Below are positions 12,487-36,875 of a stretch of DNA of 64,000 nucleotides, one piece after another. The position numbers and the translations under genes were made by a program. The DNA is taken from the NCBI GenBank assembly GCA_012295275.1, contig CM022672.1, positions 8,269,780 to 8,333,779 on the forward strand, in the 5' to 3' direction. Source of the stretch: Chrysomallon squamiferum (lineage: Eukaryota > Mollusca > Gastropoda > Neomphalida > Peltospiridae). The notes under the pieces were generated by a model. It saw only the letters and a program-made list of their open reading frames with translations. It searched no databases and was not told the origin of the DNA. Position 1 is the first letter of the stretch. Each line of letters starts with the position of its first letter.

Positions 12487-15140
12487 CTTTTTTGTAATTA
12501 TTCTTTTATATGGTCAGTATTTTGTATAATTGAAAATTGTATAAATTTCAGTGTTGTGGACAGAGGTCAACATGTTGTAAAAAGAGAAAATGTCAAGATA
12601 CTGGCTCCAATCACAAACCCTGAAAAAATAATCTGTATAGGAATGAACTACAGAGACCACTGTGAAGAACAGAACCTGCCTGTTCCAGTGGAACCCGTCA
12701 TCTTTAGCAAGTTTTCCAACACCATCACTGGACCTTATGACAACATCGAATACCCAGCAGAAACTACGGTACTGACACAGTGTAATCTTCTTTATGCTAA
12801 GTGTTAAATAGGCAGGAAGTTTATTGAGTCAGTTAAGTCATTATTATTATTGTTATTTTATGTCTGAATTTAAAATAATAATAAATAACAGATGTAGCAG
12901 ATTTTGATAATAATTATTTGAGCATAAATGAAAATTAATAAAAATGGTTGTCAGTTTTTTTAAATTATTATACTTGTGTTGGAATCATGTTTAAATATGA
13001 TGTATGTGTATACAGAGAAATAACAACTGTTTTCTTTTTCTTTTGAACAAAAACAACACAGAAACTAGACTGGGAAGTTGAGCTGGCATTTGTTATTGGT
13101 AAAGAAGGTAAAAACATTAAGGTTAGTTTTAATTATTCACTTTTAGGTTGTTTAATTTATCATTCTTATTCTTATTTTATTTTATTTTATTTTATTTTAT
13201 TTTTATTTATATTTTTTTTTTTATTATTATTATTATTTTGTGTGAGTGTGTGTGTGAATTTCAGATATTTAAAAAATAAAAATCTGCATATATTAGATTT
13301 ATTAGATAGTTTTAAAATTATATTACAACTGTATAATGTGATATAATAACTAAAATAAATTTCTTATAACTAAATTTTCTATTTTGTTGACAGAGTATCA
13401 GTCAAACACCTTTATTCATGAACTTGCTGAAATCATATTTCAATTCGAGTGTATGATCCTACACTTTCTGTTAACACTTTTTATCAAAATAATAGCTTTT
13501 TCCAGCAGTAGATTTTCTCTAATTAACCTTTTAACAGTCTGATTTTCTTTTTTACTGAAGTTAGCACTTTCATAATGTCTTATGTAGAAATCCGAGGCTT
13601 TGAATCATGTATTTGGCTACACAGTGGCTCATGATGTCAGTGCAAGAGACTGGCAGTTAGAGAAGAACAGTGGTCAGTGGATCATCGGAAAAACTATGGA
13701 CTGCTTCTGTCCACTTGGTCCAGCCATTGTCATGAAAGAAGATCTTGGAGGTTTGATTTCAAAAATATTAAAAATGTTTTCTGTTTATCTCTTTCTTTCG
13801 TCTCAGTCACCCATTTATTTTTGAAAAAATGCTAGACATTCTTTTTGTCCAATCTTCTATTCATCTATTTTGTATGTCCATCAGTATGTTCTAGTAAACA
13901 ATTTAAAAAAACACAAAAACAACATGTTTATGAAGGTGTAAAACAGATTAGTTTCTTTCTAACCAATTTTACTAATGTCTGATGAGACATGCATCCTTGA
14001 TTTTTCAGTATATTTCAAACAGATGCTCAGTCGAAGTTTATTTTGTTTCTTTTATTATTATTATAATTGTAACTGCTTCAAATCTTAATGACTTTTGAAA
14101 TGAACTCCAAGTTGTAACAAAGTATTTAAAAAACAAATTTCAGATCCTCACAATCTGCGACTGAGTTGTCAAGTGAATGGTGTCACCAAACAGAACAGTT
14201 CTACCTGTCAGATTGTTCACAAAACTGAAGATATCATCTCATTTGCATCCAGGTAAGAACAGGAAAAATTATTTTCTAGTAATAGATATTTTTATAACAA
14301 AATGCAGCAATTCTTGTTCAAAATCATGACAATCTTTATATTTTTTTGTTTTGTTTTAAGATTTTTCACACTGAAACCCGGTGATATTGTTTTAACTGGG
14401 ACCCCACCTGGTGTAGGTGTGTTCAGAAAACCTCCTGAGTTTCTACAGGTAAATTATATTTTTGTTCAGCTGTTCCAGAAAAAATTCCTAAATTAATACA
14501 GGCACAGTACACTTACCTTTTTTTTTACAGGAATTGTTTGTGTTTTTTTAAATGATAATACTTTTTCACCATGAAAAGTTTATTTGTTTTTAATTTCTGT
14601 TAAATTTCATGCCTGAAATTAACTCTAGAAACCACTCAGTCCATACTGACTCAACCATGGATCTTCACATTACCCATCCATCCATTCATATATAAATATA
14701 TGCACATGATATATTAACCATTACAAACATGACATCTGTTAGTGTTGTTTTTTTTTTTTTTATATATGAAAAATCATTAAAGTTGAAAAATTGCATGCTC
14801 CACATGTTCTTTGTTTTAAACTGAAGATAAAATGTTCAGAGACTTTCAGTAACACTGTTACTGGCATTTTACACCCTCATAATTGTTGAGTATATTAAAT
14901 TGTAATGAATTTTTTTTTTTTACATAATATAATTTTTAACATCTAAATTCAAACTATCACAACATTAAGCATCCAACCACCATCAGAATCAATTGTTTGA
15001 ACATCAGAGGTTTACTTAATTTTATATGAATACAATTTTGAATCTTATTCGAATTTTTGATTTATTTTATTTTTCAGAAAGGCGATGTTGTGGAATGTGA
15101 GATTGAGAAGATAGGAAAACTTGTAAACAAGATTGTGTGA
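11511..15140 (+). CDS. FAHD2: Fumarylacetoacetate hydrolase domain-containing protein 2 (FAHD2-like)
   Basis: FAH-superfamily enzyme, expected to be a metal-dependent hydrolase or decarboxylase acting on a beta-keto/enol acid; the exact substrate of FAHD2 is unsettled. Exons: 11511-11671, 12552-12768, 13062-13121, 13588-13750, 14144-14252, 14361-14448, 15078-15140. Phases close to a 286-residue protein. FAH-fold motifs appear in order: [35 protein letters not shown] (metal-site acids), [23 protein letters not shown] and [15 protein letters not shown]. Exon 1 matches the start of the mature human FAHD2 region (MRFVQF). The human mitochondrial leader has no counterpart here, and an in-frame TGA at 11472-11474 supports this ATG. 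The exon 1 donor at 11672 (GTTCGC) is weak; GTTTGT at 11693 keeps the same phase and would add seven residues. Confidence 0.9.
12426..12486. repeat. (GTT)n microsatellite
   Basis: About 20 GTT trinucleotides in FAHD2 intron 1, ending about 65 bp before exon 2. The poly-Cys open frame across it is an artefact. Confidence 0.95.
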
Positions 15141-15174
15141 ATACTGAAATATAATTTTATAATAATCAGGGTAA

Positions 15175-15180
15175 AATAAA
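15175..15180 (+). terminator. Candidate poly(A) signal of FAHD2
   Basis: AATAAA 35 bp after the FAHD2 stop. The surrounding sequence is so A/T rich that this hexamer could be chance. Confidence 0.35.
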
Positions 15181-16330
15181 AAAGAAATAATAAAAAAATA
15201 TAATAAAATTAAAAAAACCCAATCAGTTGACTGCAAGTGAAGTGGCATCTAATAAATACTGATAAAAAAAAATTCCATATCATGGGGAAAAAAAATGAAA
15301 TGAAAACTATACAATTTATTATAATTATGGTATTTTTATAGTGTATTCAGAATGAATCTAGCTGTATGTTTAAAAAAATATGGGAAATATACTTTTGTGG
15401 TAAAAATTTGTAAATTTGTTTTTAATTTTAAAATCTTGTAAATCTTTACTAATTATATTCATAATGCAGCCATAATTATTAGTTTTTCCATCTAAATTAA
15501 ATTAAGTCTTTATAAGCCACTTTTGTAAAATGTTTGTTGGTTTTATGCCAGATCACATACTGAAAAAGTCTATGTACAGTGAAAACATTTTTTTGATGCC
15601 TGTAATCAGTTTTACATATCAGATTACAAATATATAAACCAAAGACAACATCTAATATGTATGTAATCTGTTCATTCCACTGAGTGACATAATTCAGATA
15701 ATCATTTTTAATTTTTTTTTACATTTTAATCATTAGTAATTAATCATAATTATCTACTCATTTATCTAATTACTTTGTGCAATATTTAAATATTTTATAG
15801 AAAAATTTAAAACATTTACTATTTGCACATATAGTGTAGAATACATAAATAAAACATTTTTTGGGTATGTGTTTGTTATGAATTTGTATAATTTGTTTTG
15901 AAACAGAACTTTTTGTTCTGAAAATTGCTGATTATGGTCATTGTGATAATCTTTGATATAGAATTGGTGTGTTAACTGGTATTTTATTTGTATCATTAAT
16001 GAATATCTTTCATAATAGAAAAAGAAATGTTTAGTTTCTCCAAAAAGTTCTTTTCTGAGAAACAGTTTCATTGAAAGTGACTAATTCCTATAATGCATGT
16101 GACATGCAGTGTGTTTGTATATATACACACAAACAAATAAAATGTGTAAGAATAATCCTAGAAAATCTGATTGTTTTCATCTTTTCTTCTGACATTTTCA
16201 TGCATTATTCCTCATAACAAGTTTGAAAATAATTTAAATTTTTTTTTAACAATCAGTCCAATTGAACTTTTTCTATGAACTATGAGTTGAATGTTTTCAT
16301 GAAGTTTTTATTCTATTTTGACAAAAGCCA

Positions 16331-16795
16331 TGACACTCTGTGGAAAGATACATGAAGATGGCTTGCTGGATGCAATTTTTCTCATCTGTTTGGTCATTAG
16401 GACTAACAGACTAACTTAATTCCCTAATCAATACATACCAACATAAGCTGATTTTTGTATTTTATTTCAACATTGAAGAAGTCAATTAGTACATAATACA
16501 TTCTTTTAGTAACTGTTCAGTATTACTGCTTAAATTTTAAATGCATTATTGTATTTAGTATCAACAAAACAAAGCACTAACTATTCTTAAATTATTTTAT
16601 TGAACATGAAATATGTACAAAATGAAATGATCTCTATGACCAAGTTTTTGAATGACATTATCACACTTGCTCATTCATTTATCATAATACTTTGTTATTT
16701 TCACATGCACAGTGAATCATCTGGAACCAGATCAAATTTCAGATAGAACAAAGTCAAACTGTTCTATACTTTGCAACAGCCTATACATTAAGTTT
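16331..16795 (-). repeat. Interspersed repeat copy B (inverted partner of 9747-10218)
   Basis: Reverse complement of copy A over about 465 bp. It starts near the CACTCTGTGG block and ends at CCTATACATTAAGTTT. It lies downstream of FAHD2 and about 130 bp beyond a candidate POLR2B poly(A) signal. The roughly 6.1-kb interval between the copies contains all of FAHD2. Confidence 0.88.
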
Positions 16796-16919
16796 ATCAT
16801 GATACAATATTATTCAGACATCTGGTGAAGTTTTGTTAATAGTTTCATCAAATTCTCAATATTAAGAACATTTTGTCTGACCAAGATGAATTTTTAACAG
16901 ATTTGTTAAACCCCTGTAT

Positions 16920-16925
16920 TTTATT
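16920..16925 (-). terminator. POLR2B: Candidate poly(A) signal of POLR2B
   Basis: AATAAA on the minus strand about 305 bp after the POLR2B stop, just before the repeat copy. Position is plausible but transcript data are absent. Confidence 0.4.
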
Positions 16926-17230
16926 ACACAAATACATCAGTCTGAAACAACAGACAACAATCATTTTAGAATAGAAAACTATGTCTCATAATGATTACAT
17001 CTGGTGTAATCGGAATACTGACTAAAACTTGGCATTTCTTTTTTAATGTGCTCACTGAATGATTCTTGTGTGAGATTTTCAGTCTGTTGAGAACAAATAT
17101 GAAATTGTGAACACACAATACACCCACAGATTAATTAATATCTTCATTTGTGTCTAAGAGTCCACAACATGGCTGTTTTCTCACTGTTTCTGTAACGTTT
17201 TTCCACTGGTTCTTTTAACTCAGTACTGCT

Positions 17231-29115
<11,885 letters not shown>

Positions 29116-29787
29116 GTTTGTGAATGTTCAGCAGATATTACTGATAATATTATAATACAGAAAAAGGTGTTGGAGTTAAATTTAATAGCTGATGTCAACA
29201 GATTCTTCTCCGAACGATAACAAACAACCCTATCGTACCGCCATATTTGACGGAACTAGACTTTGTTTGGGTTTTACACTGAGGTCATTTCCGGTAATTT
29301 ATTACCAGTGGAATCCGAAAGATGCCGAAGATACAAATTTAAACTCGGTAGCTTTCGGGAGAACTAAATTACAACTGATTTTTCTTAACAATTCCGCAGC
29401 TAATACATTTAAATCAATACGGGCTGGTTTCAGTTTATTTTGTGGGAAATGTGAACAACACGTTTTGCAAGTAGCTGAAATACACCATACTTTGAATGTA
29501 ATATACCTTGTAAGATTTCAGACTATTTAAAGCATATTATATAATTTAAATAAAATAATAATAATATTAAATTAATATTTTTTAAAAAGTGCACACTAAT
29601 AGTAATATTTTTTAAATTTAATAATAAAGTTCTAATTTAAAAAATAATTAATAATTATGAAGTTAGTCGCGAAATAACTGGAGTTCTCGGAAATAATTTG
29701 TCAGTATTCGAGTATTGAAATAAACATTAAATGAATTAATTATCATTTTGATCGTTACTTGCATTATTCTAGTAAATAATCAACACC
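29116..29787. promoter_or_regulatory. Divergent promoter region POLR2B / ANAPC5
   Basis: A 672-bp gap between two divergent start codons, so both 5' UTRs and promoters must lie here or overlap. No TATA box or clear motif stands out. A 112-codon plus-strand open frame starts at 29192; it is listed separately. Confidence 0.6.
29192..29530 (+). CDS. Unrecognised 112-codon open frame in the POLR2B/ANAPC5 gap
   Basis: An ATG-to-stop frame on the ANAPC5 strand, upstream of its start. The predicted protein is not low complexity and is less A/T biased than nearby introns. I recognise no domain, signal peptide or membrane segment. The region must also hold 5' UTR or promoter sequence of two housekeeping genes, so chance or an upstream open frame are both likely. 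Listed at low confidence. Confidence 0.12.
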   Translation: MSTDSSPNDNKQPYRTAIFDGTRLCLGFTLRSFPVIYYQWNPKDAEDTNLNSVAFGRTKLQLIFLNNSAANTFKSIRAGFSLFCGKCEQHVLQVAEIHHTLNVIYLVRFQTI

Positions 29788-32700
29788 ATGTCAACACCAC
29801 AAGATCTTTTTACCTTCAATCCTTTTGGACGAAAACCACAGAAAGAACAAGTGACACCACACAAGTTGTCACTGCTGGTGTTAGTGTACGAGTATCAACA
29901 GCAGAAGAAAATGTCAGATCCACTTGAACCCCCTGCCTTTACAGAGATAGAGAAACGAGATTTTATGACAACACTGCTTGACTTGTTGCAGGTAAAATTT
30001 TACCACACAATAGACTGAATAGTAGTTTTAAAAATGTATTACACTGGTAGACTTGGGAGACTGTAGTTGTAATTGAAACTGTGCATAATGATTATTTAAA
30101 GTAATGTGCACATGTTTTTATTTATTTCAGAGTCTAGATCTTGACCTGATAATTCTGAAACAAAAACTGGAGCCTATTCTAAAACCATCTCTCTTTGAAG
30201 CTTTCATTTCCAGGTATGCTTGAAACCAATAGTAAATAATGATGTAATTATGAATTTATTATTTTTTTAAAAATGAAAGTTTAAATTTATCTTATTTTAC
30301 AATTTGATACTCATTAAAAAAAAAAAATTTTTTTAATTTATTTATTATTATTTAAATTTATTTGTTTATATTTTTTTCTCATTAACATTTTTAACCAGAT
30401 TAAAAGAATTTTCAGAAGAAGGTGTTCAGCCATTGATGGACTTTTTTGAACTTGTGAGTAACCTTGTCTACCCCGAGCCTCCACATGACCCTCAGATTGT
30501 GAAAACTGGTGTTTTTGGTAATCATAATACTTTTGTCATCTGCTCAGAGTCTGAGATGGTGAAATACAATGATGGATGGATGGTTAGAAAGAGAGACTGA
30601 TGGATTAATAGATGATGACAAAGAGAGAGAAATATGGAAATAGAGATGAATAGAAGGATAAACTAATTGCGAGACATTTAGTATGAAAGGTATTTATAGA
30701 TGTAATGAGATGTCATTAAAAAATCTGTCCAAGATTTACTATCATAGAGATATTAAAATGTGAATTATTATTCATCTTACCATTTATTTCCAGGCATATG
30801 TCTATTATTTTCAATTATATTTTAGGTTTATTCATAAGACGAATGGCTCTGGCATTTAGCAAACTGTCATTTAGTCAGGTGACACAATTTTGCAGCAAGG
30901 TCAAGGTCTATTATAACAGCCTGGTAGCTGCAGAGGGTGAAATAGAACTTGGAAAGTCGCTGTCGGAATCTGCAATGAGTTTATCTGGGATGGAACCTCT
31001 CACAAAGAGTGGACTGGGGAAGTCTTTTGATAATCTTCATAATGAGTAAGTTTCTAGCACATTCTGGTTAATCAAGTTTAAAAAATTATTATATATGTTT
31101 TTAATGGACAGTTGTTAAACTGTACCAACATAAAGAGACATTGTTGCATTAAGTGTAATGAATTATTACAGTTAGAAAGAATATTTCTAGCAGCAGCTGA
31201 GGCAGTTATGATGGTGGTAGTAATAGTAGTAGCAGTGATAGTAACAGTAGCTGTGGTGAAAGTAGTTATACTGGAGAAATGAAATAGCATTATTTTTATT
31301 ATTTCTATTGATTGTACATTTTATTTGTTTTAATTTTTTGATTTTTATTATTTTTTTACAAACTTAAATGTTTTAAAGAGCTACTTGGGCCTTTGGCCTA
31401 TATAACTAAGGATTAAGAATAAACTGTTCCTTTTATTTATATGGATTATTATTATTATTATTATTATTTTATTTTCAGGCCAAATGCTGGAGGATTTTAT
31501 TCTCAGAAACAAGCAGAATATTTTATAGCACAACAAGTGAGTGTAAAAGTAATGGAAATAATTGATTCAGCTAGAGTACTGGATATTTTCTGATAAAATC
31601 ATTACATGTCAAATATTTTATTTGTTTATGGTTATCAAACAGTTAATGCATGTAACTGTATGGTTCAGACATGATTATTTAATGATTTTTGTTTCTAACA
31701 CAGAATTCAGTTTTTATTTAAACAGTATGTGAATTATTTTACTTCATCTTTCAGGCATTTATGTTGCTTCATAATGAACAAGCTGCACTGCCCCCTGGCC
31801 GACTACAAGAAAAGATAACTGCAATGTTAAGAGACAGGCCTGATATGGCAGAAGCTGTAAGTGTTTTTAAACTCTTCTACATTTTGCTTAATGTTTTTTC
31901 TTTTAAAGTTCAGAAGATTCAAGGCTGATACACTGGTTCACTTCCAACAACAGTAGAGGACATTTTCTTATCCCCTTCATTTAAAATACTTCAGTCACCA
32001 TTCATAAAATCAGAAATGAAGTTTCGAAATTTTTGGTTTCTTTAATAAATATTGTTCCTGAATTTGAGCATTTAGTTTGTTACATGAAATATTTTCTCAG
32101 TGTTGTCAAAAATGTTTGTCTTAAAATTAGTATAATCATAAATGAAACTTTATTTTGTAGTATTTTCTAAGTTACCTGAATAGCCTGAGAGTGAAGGAAT
32201 ACTGCACAGCTTTGCACAATCTGTACAACTACTTCAACCGCAGCACTAACATGGTTGAGGAAAGTGCGACAGCATCGAAGGGTCGAGACGAAGATGTTTC
32301 ACGGCGTTACGCAGCACTGAACCTCGCTGTTCTTCACTACCGGTTTGGTCACAGGTGAGTTTTAAAACAGTCGTGTTTTATTTAAAAACTATCTCAACAC
32401 ATTTTAATGGTATCATGCATAATGGTTAGAGACCAGTGAGATATTACAGTACAAATTTGATACAATAAATTTAATTGTTGTTATTATTTTTTCAGTTTTG
32501 AAAAAATTTTATGTAGTGTTTAAGCCTTGATATTCTTTTTATTCATTATTTTATTATAATTTTATATTCAGTTTAATTTACTATTATAGTTTTATTTCAT
32601 TTAATTTTCTTCTGTCTTTTGTTCTATTTTATCATTATATTGTTTAAATACTTTTTTTAATTTACACATTAATAATTTTAATTTTTTTTTTATTTATATA

Positions 32701-35700
32701 TTTAAGAAAATATCTATTGATTGTACATTTTATTTGTTTTAATTTTTCAATTTTTATAATATTTTATTAGAACTGAAGCGTTGGAAGCTCTTCAAGAATC
32801 AATCAGGATGGCTCAGAAGAAAAATGACCACATTTGTTTACAGCATGCACTGGTAAGACTTGCAGAATGTCATAAAAAAAAAATATTAACAATTTTTAAT
32901 TTTTTTTTTTTTAATTGTGCTTCATAATTTTCTGTTCTCTAGCACTCGGTGCATTTCAGTTTTGGAAATAAAATATTTTATTTGAACAGTTACTAACGAA
33001 ATAGATTTTATTTTATGAATTTTCAGATAAACATAATGGAACTGGATACTGCAGTTTATAGTTTTAAATAAACATAAAAACAAGAAATAAAAACAACAAA
33101 AATAACAACAAAGAAACAACAGCATCATAACATGACAAACTCATTATTATTTTAATATTTAATGCAATTTTATGAAAATATTTCAATGGTAAACCTGTGA
33201 ATCTCATTATTACTACTACTATGATTATTATTATTATTATTATTTTTTTTTTTTTTTGTTACTGATGTTATTTTTGTAATGACAGTTGTTATATCAATGT
33301 TAGCAATGCAGTTTTATCTAAAATTTAATGTAATTTTCAGTGCTGGCTTCATCGACTAGAAGATCACGCCTCATCTCACACCACAAACTTGATGGAGAGG
33401 TCCGTGTCAAAGAGCGCTGAGTTGTCTTTACCTGTAAGTCATTAAATAACTTGTTTACAAATAATCTAACATCTCACCTTGTTTCCTTATATTTATATCT
33501 AAATATTCTTTTTTTAGTATCTCACATCTCTTGGTGTGCAGACTTTGGCCAAACACAACGCAATCACAACAGCAGTCCCATCCAGGTGATTTTGACTCTC
33601 ATTATTATTTACTATATTAATTAATAAATATTTACTTGTTTAATTAATTGTTTACTTTCTCTTAATGCCAGTATTATCCTAGGAACTTATTATTACATAG
33701 GCATACATGGACAGAAACACACACACAAACATATCTAATACACACAAAATATAATAGGTTTATTAATTATTTCGATTAACAATTCAAAATACTATAATTT
33801 GTTTTCAGTGTGTTTGAGTACCTGGTGAAGAGTGATATTCTAAACTGTCAGCACTCAATAATTGGTTTGATGTGTATTAGTTTCGCACAAAAAGCTGCTC
33901 TCTGGACCATGTATGGAAAAAGGTATTTTTGTTTCTTCGCTTTCAGTATTAAGTTATTTTATGATTAGTTATACAAATGTTAGATTTATCTTGATGCCAC
34001 TGTGCTAAACATTTTAATATTTTGTTTTAGTGGTTATTATTTTTATTTACTTACTTACAGAAAGTTGCTTTACTGCTATTTATTTTACTGATTGATTTTT
34101 TTTTTTTTTAATTATTTTCATTTATTTATTTGTTATTATTATTGTTTGATTTTTTATTTATTTATTTTTTTTTTTTTTTTTTAATAGGGAATGTGCAAGT
34201 ATGTGCAGCCAGCTCGTTTTGAACCTAGATACCTCAGAAAGCATGGTTTATTACAATGGAGAAAGTGTGTGTTTGGCTTTGTGTAATCTTGCACATATTT
34301 ACAAAGATGAGGTAACAAGATCAGATTAATACTATCTTTCTGTACTGATCAAGATGTACAACAGCTTATTAGACTGATGCAGCAGCTGTGTCTACATCTG
34401 TTAATTTTACATTTTTACAGGGAAACTACAACGCAGCACTGGATCTTGTCAACAACGCCAGACACAGGTTCCCAGAGAAGACTCAGCACGCACACATCTG
34501 GATGTGTTGTGAACAGCTGATCCACTTTGAGAGAAACCTGCACAACAGAAAGTGGAACCAGGCAGAACAAGCTGTTCTCAACCTCCGAGCTTTAGACGAG
34601 AATGAAGCTAATCTCAGGTGAGTACTAAGCTTACACCAGATTAGTGCTAATCCAAGATATCATTTTCTTATCATATAAGTTTCTCATTCATTTATATCAT
34701 ACATGTTTGTTTTCTTCACTATAGGTTAAGGTGTGTTTTGAAATAATACATTTTTATAACGGTTTATGTATATATGCAACAGTATCTATAATTTTCTACT
34801 TATTAAGGATATATTGTAATCAATTTTAAGGTGTGTATAAGACATTTTGAGATTAACAGAGTAAATAAAACTTTATTGTGCTGGTTTGAATTTTAAAATT
34901 ACATTCAAGCTTAGGAACTATGTGACTGAATATACAAATAAAAAGATCAATAATTTTGAAGTAAATGAAATTCCAAATTAAAACATTCTGATGTATGTGT
35001 ATCTCTTTACATCACAGATTTGGTATACTTCTTCGTGAGCAAGGGCAGGTAACTGAGGCATCATCAGTGTTTCATGATCTGTCAAAAAGTCTGAGTAAAA
35101 GAAAAGGTTGTGACGTAATTCCAGAGTTAGAGTGCAGGTAGTTGTGTGTTATTTTCATTTTCTTAAATTTGTTAATCTATTAATAAGACAGATTTCAGTC
35201 AAGATATTTGGATGATCACAATTCTGACATGAGTGCCTTTTAAAATAATAATAATAATAAACCCACCACATAATCTGCATTCTTAAATGTTTAAATTTAA
35301 AATAATTTTTGGCAATATATATTTAAATATATGTCAGAAACATTTTTTTCATTTTGGTTGAAAAAACAAAAAATTTAAAATGTTTTTAAAACTGGTGTTA
35401 TTTTTCCTCTGTTTGATAATGTGTGTTTTAAAATATTTCAGAGTGCTGTTGGCCATGGCAGAAGTTTACATGCAGACTGGAAACCCTGCAACAGCTCTCA
35501 CACAAATCACTGACTGCATTACACGAGCAAAACAACACCATCTGCACTACCTGGTTGCCATGTCTACCATTTACCTAGCTTTTGTTCAGGTATTTCTTAC
35601 TTATTCAGATCTTTTCACATTCTTTGATTGCTAGGCAGACATTTTTGCTCATTTCACATTCAGTCCCATTATTATACATTTAGAAAGTTTGTTTTGATGT

Positions 35701-36639
35701 TTAATTTTATAATGAGGTTATACATGTTTGTGATTAGGAAAATGATGCACCAGAGTTTATATTTTAAATTTAATCTTTATTCAGATAAACTGATGACAGA
35801 AAAATAAATCTGAAAAACTCGGAATAGAAAAACAGTGCTGTAGGCCATTTTGTTAATGTCATGGGGATTTATAATGCTTAGACTAAATACAATAACAGCC
35901 AGGCAACAACTGTTAGAATTGAGGTTTTTGTTATTTCAGTTTGACTTGCGACTATGTGACCAGGCACTGATACTGATGGAACAGTATCTACTGACAATTT
36001 TAACAAACGGCAGCTGTTACGACAAAGCAAGGACATTGTATCTATACACACGATGTCGTGTAGCTGCTGCTAGAGAAGCTACAATGGCTGAAAAACGTTC
36101 AGGTGAGTTGTACAATGTTAGTATTAAACACACTAATTATTAAGTGTTTTACAATAAGGTTTCTTTGTGTAATATCAGTTATGAAAGACTTTGCTTTGGT
36201 ATGTGCAGTTCTGCCTGTAACTTGTTAAATATCCTGATAATGAATGAGTCATTAAATGTAGGATAAAACAAATATTGAATTTGACACTTATAATAGACTG
36301 ATACTCATTTAATGTTTTATTTACCCGAATTCTCAATGTAATTGCATCTATTAAAACTGTAAAGAAAGACATGCCAGTAAGAATCGAAAAAGCTCAAACA
36401 TTAATAAAACTACTGTTAATATTTCAGTTCTGGCCTCTTCTGGGAGTATGATGAATCAGGTGATCGAATTGTTTAGAAAGACTGAGTCCACTCACAGAGT
36501 CAAGGATGCCTTGTACTACCAGGCACGTCTTTACCATGATCTTGGTTATACTGCCGAGAGAAACAAGTGTGCTTACCAGTTTAAACAGCTTGACCAGCTC
36601 TCAGCCACAGAGAGTCCTTTAGGTGTCTGTATGTTGTGA
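29788..36639 (+). CDS. ANAPC5: Anaphase-promoting complex subunit 5
   Basis: TPR-containing scaffold subunit of the APC/C ubiquitin ligase, which drives mitotic exit. Exons: 29788-29991, 30131-30213, 30399-30517, 30826-31045, 31479-31536, 31755-31856, 32161-32354, 32771-32852, 33341-33433, 33518-33585, 33809-33922, 34188-34311, 34421-34617, 35018-35137, 35442-35589, 35940-36102, 36428-36639. Phases close to 766 residues (human 755). Matches to human APC5 include TPYK/TPHKLSLLVLV near the N terminus, SKLSFSQV, SQKQAEFF-like, RYAALNLAVLHYRFGH, LGVQTLAKHNA, QHAHIWMCCEQ, and the C-terminal YYQARLYHDLGYTAERNKCA. TPR-type helix pairs recur through the middle and C-terminal half. A degenerate tandem repeat begins in the last codons and runs into the 3' UTR, so the final nine or so residues are not family-conserved. 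Confidence 0.95.
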
Positions 36640-36866
36640 GAGCATGTAACAGTCCTCAAAGTGTTGAGAACAAGTCCTTTAGGTGTCATCATGTTGTGAA
36701 AACGTAACAGTCCTTGTCATGTCATCATGTTGTGAGTCCTCTAGGGATCAGTGTTGTCCAGACATGCAAGTCCTGTAGGAGTCACTGTTACAAGGATGTG
36801 AAAGTTCTCTTGGTGCCAGCATGTGACAAGAAAAGTTAACACTGCTTAAGGTGTTATGTTGTGAGA
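36613..36866 (+). repeat. ANAPC5: Degenerate tandem repeat over the ANAPC5 stop codon and 3' UTR
   Basis: The motif AGTCCTTTAGGTGTC, then ATGTTGTGA, then GTAACAGTCC recurs with changes at about 36613, 36672, 36735 and 36768, with decayed pieces to about 36866. The first copy encodes the last residues and supplies the TGA at 36637-36639. Confidence 0.65.
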
Positions 36867-36869
36867 TGA

Positions 36870-36875
36870 AATAAA
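36870..36875 (+). terminator. ANAPC5: Candidate poly(A) signal of ANAPC5
   Basis: AATAAA 231 bp after the stop, at the end of the degenerate 3' UTR repeat. Further copies near 36921 and 36994 are alternatives. Confidence 0.45.

Larger units (their letters stand above)
15141..17230. other. Convergent intergenic region between FAHD2 and POLR2B
   Basis: Holds the FAHD2 3' UTR on the left, with an AATAAA at 15175-15180, and the POLR2B 3' UTR on the right. It also holds copy B of the inverted repeat (about 16331-16795). Small open frames such as the one at 15766-16071 on the minus strand are A/T rich and match nothing I recognise. Confidence 0.6.
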
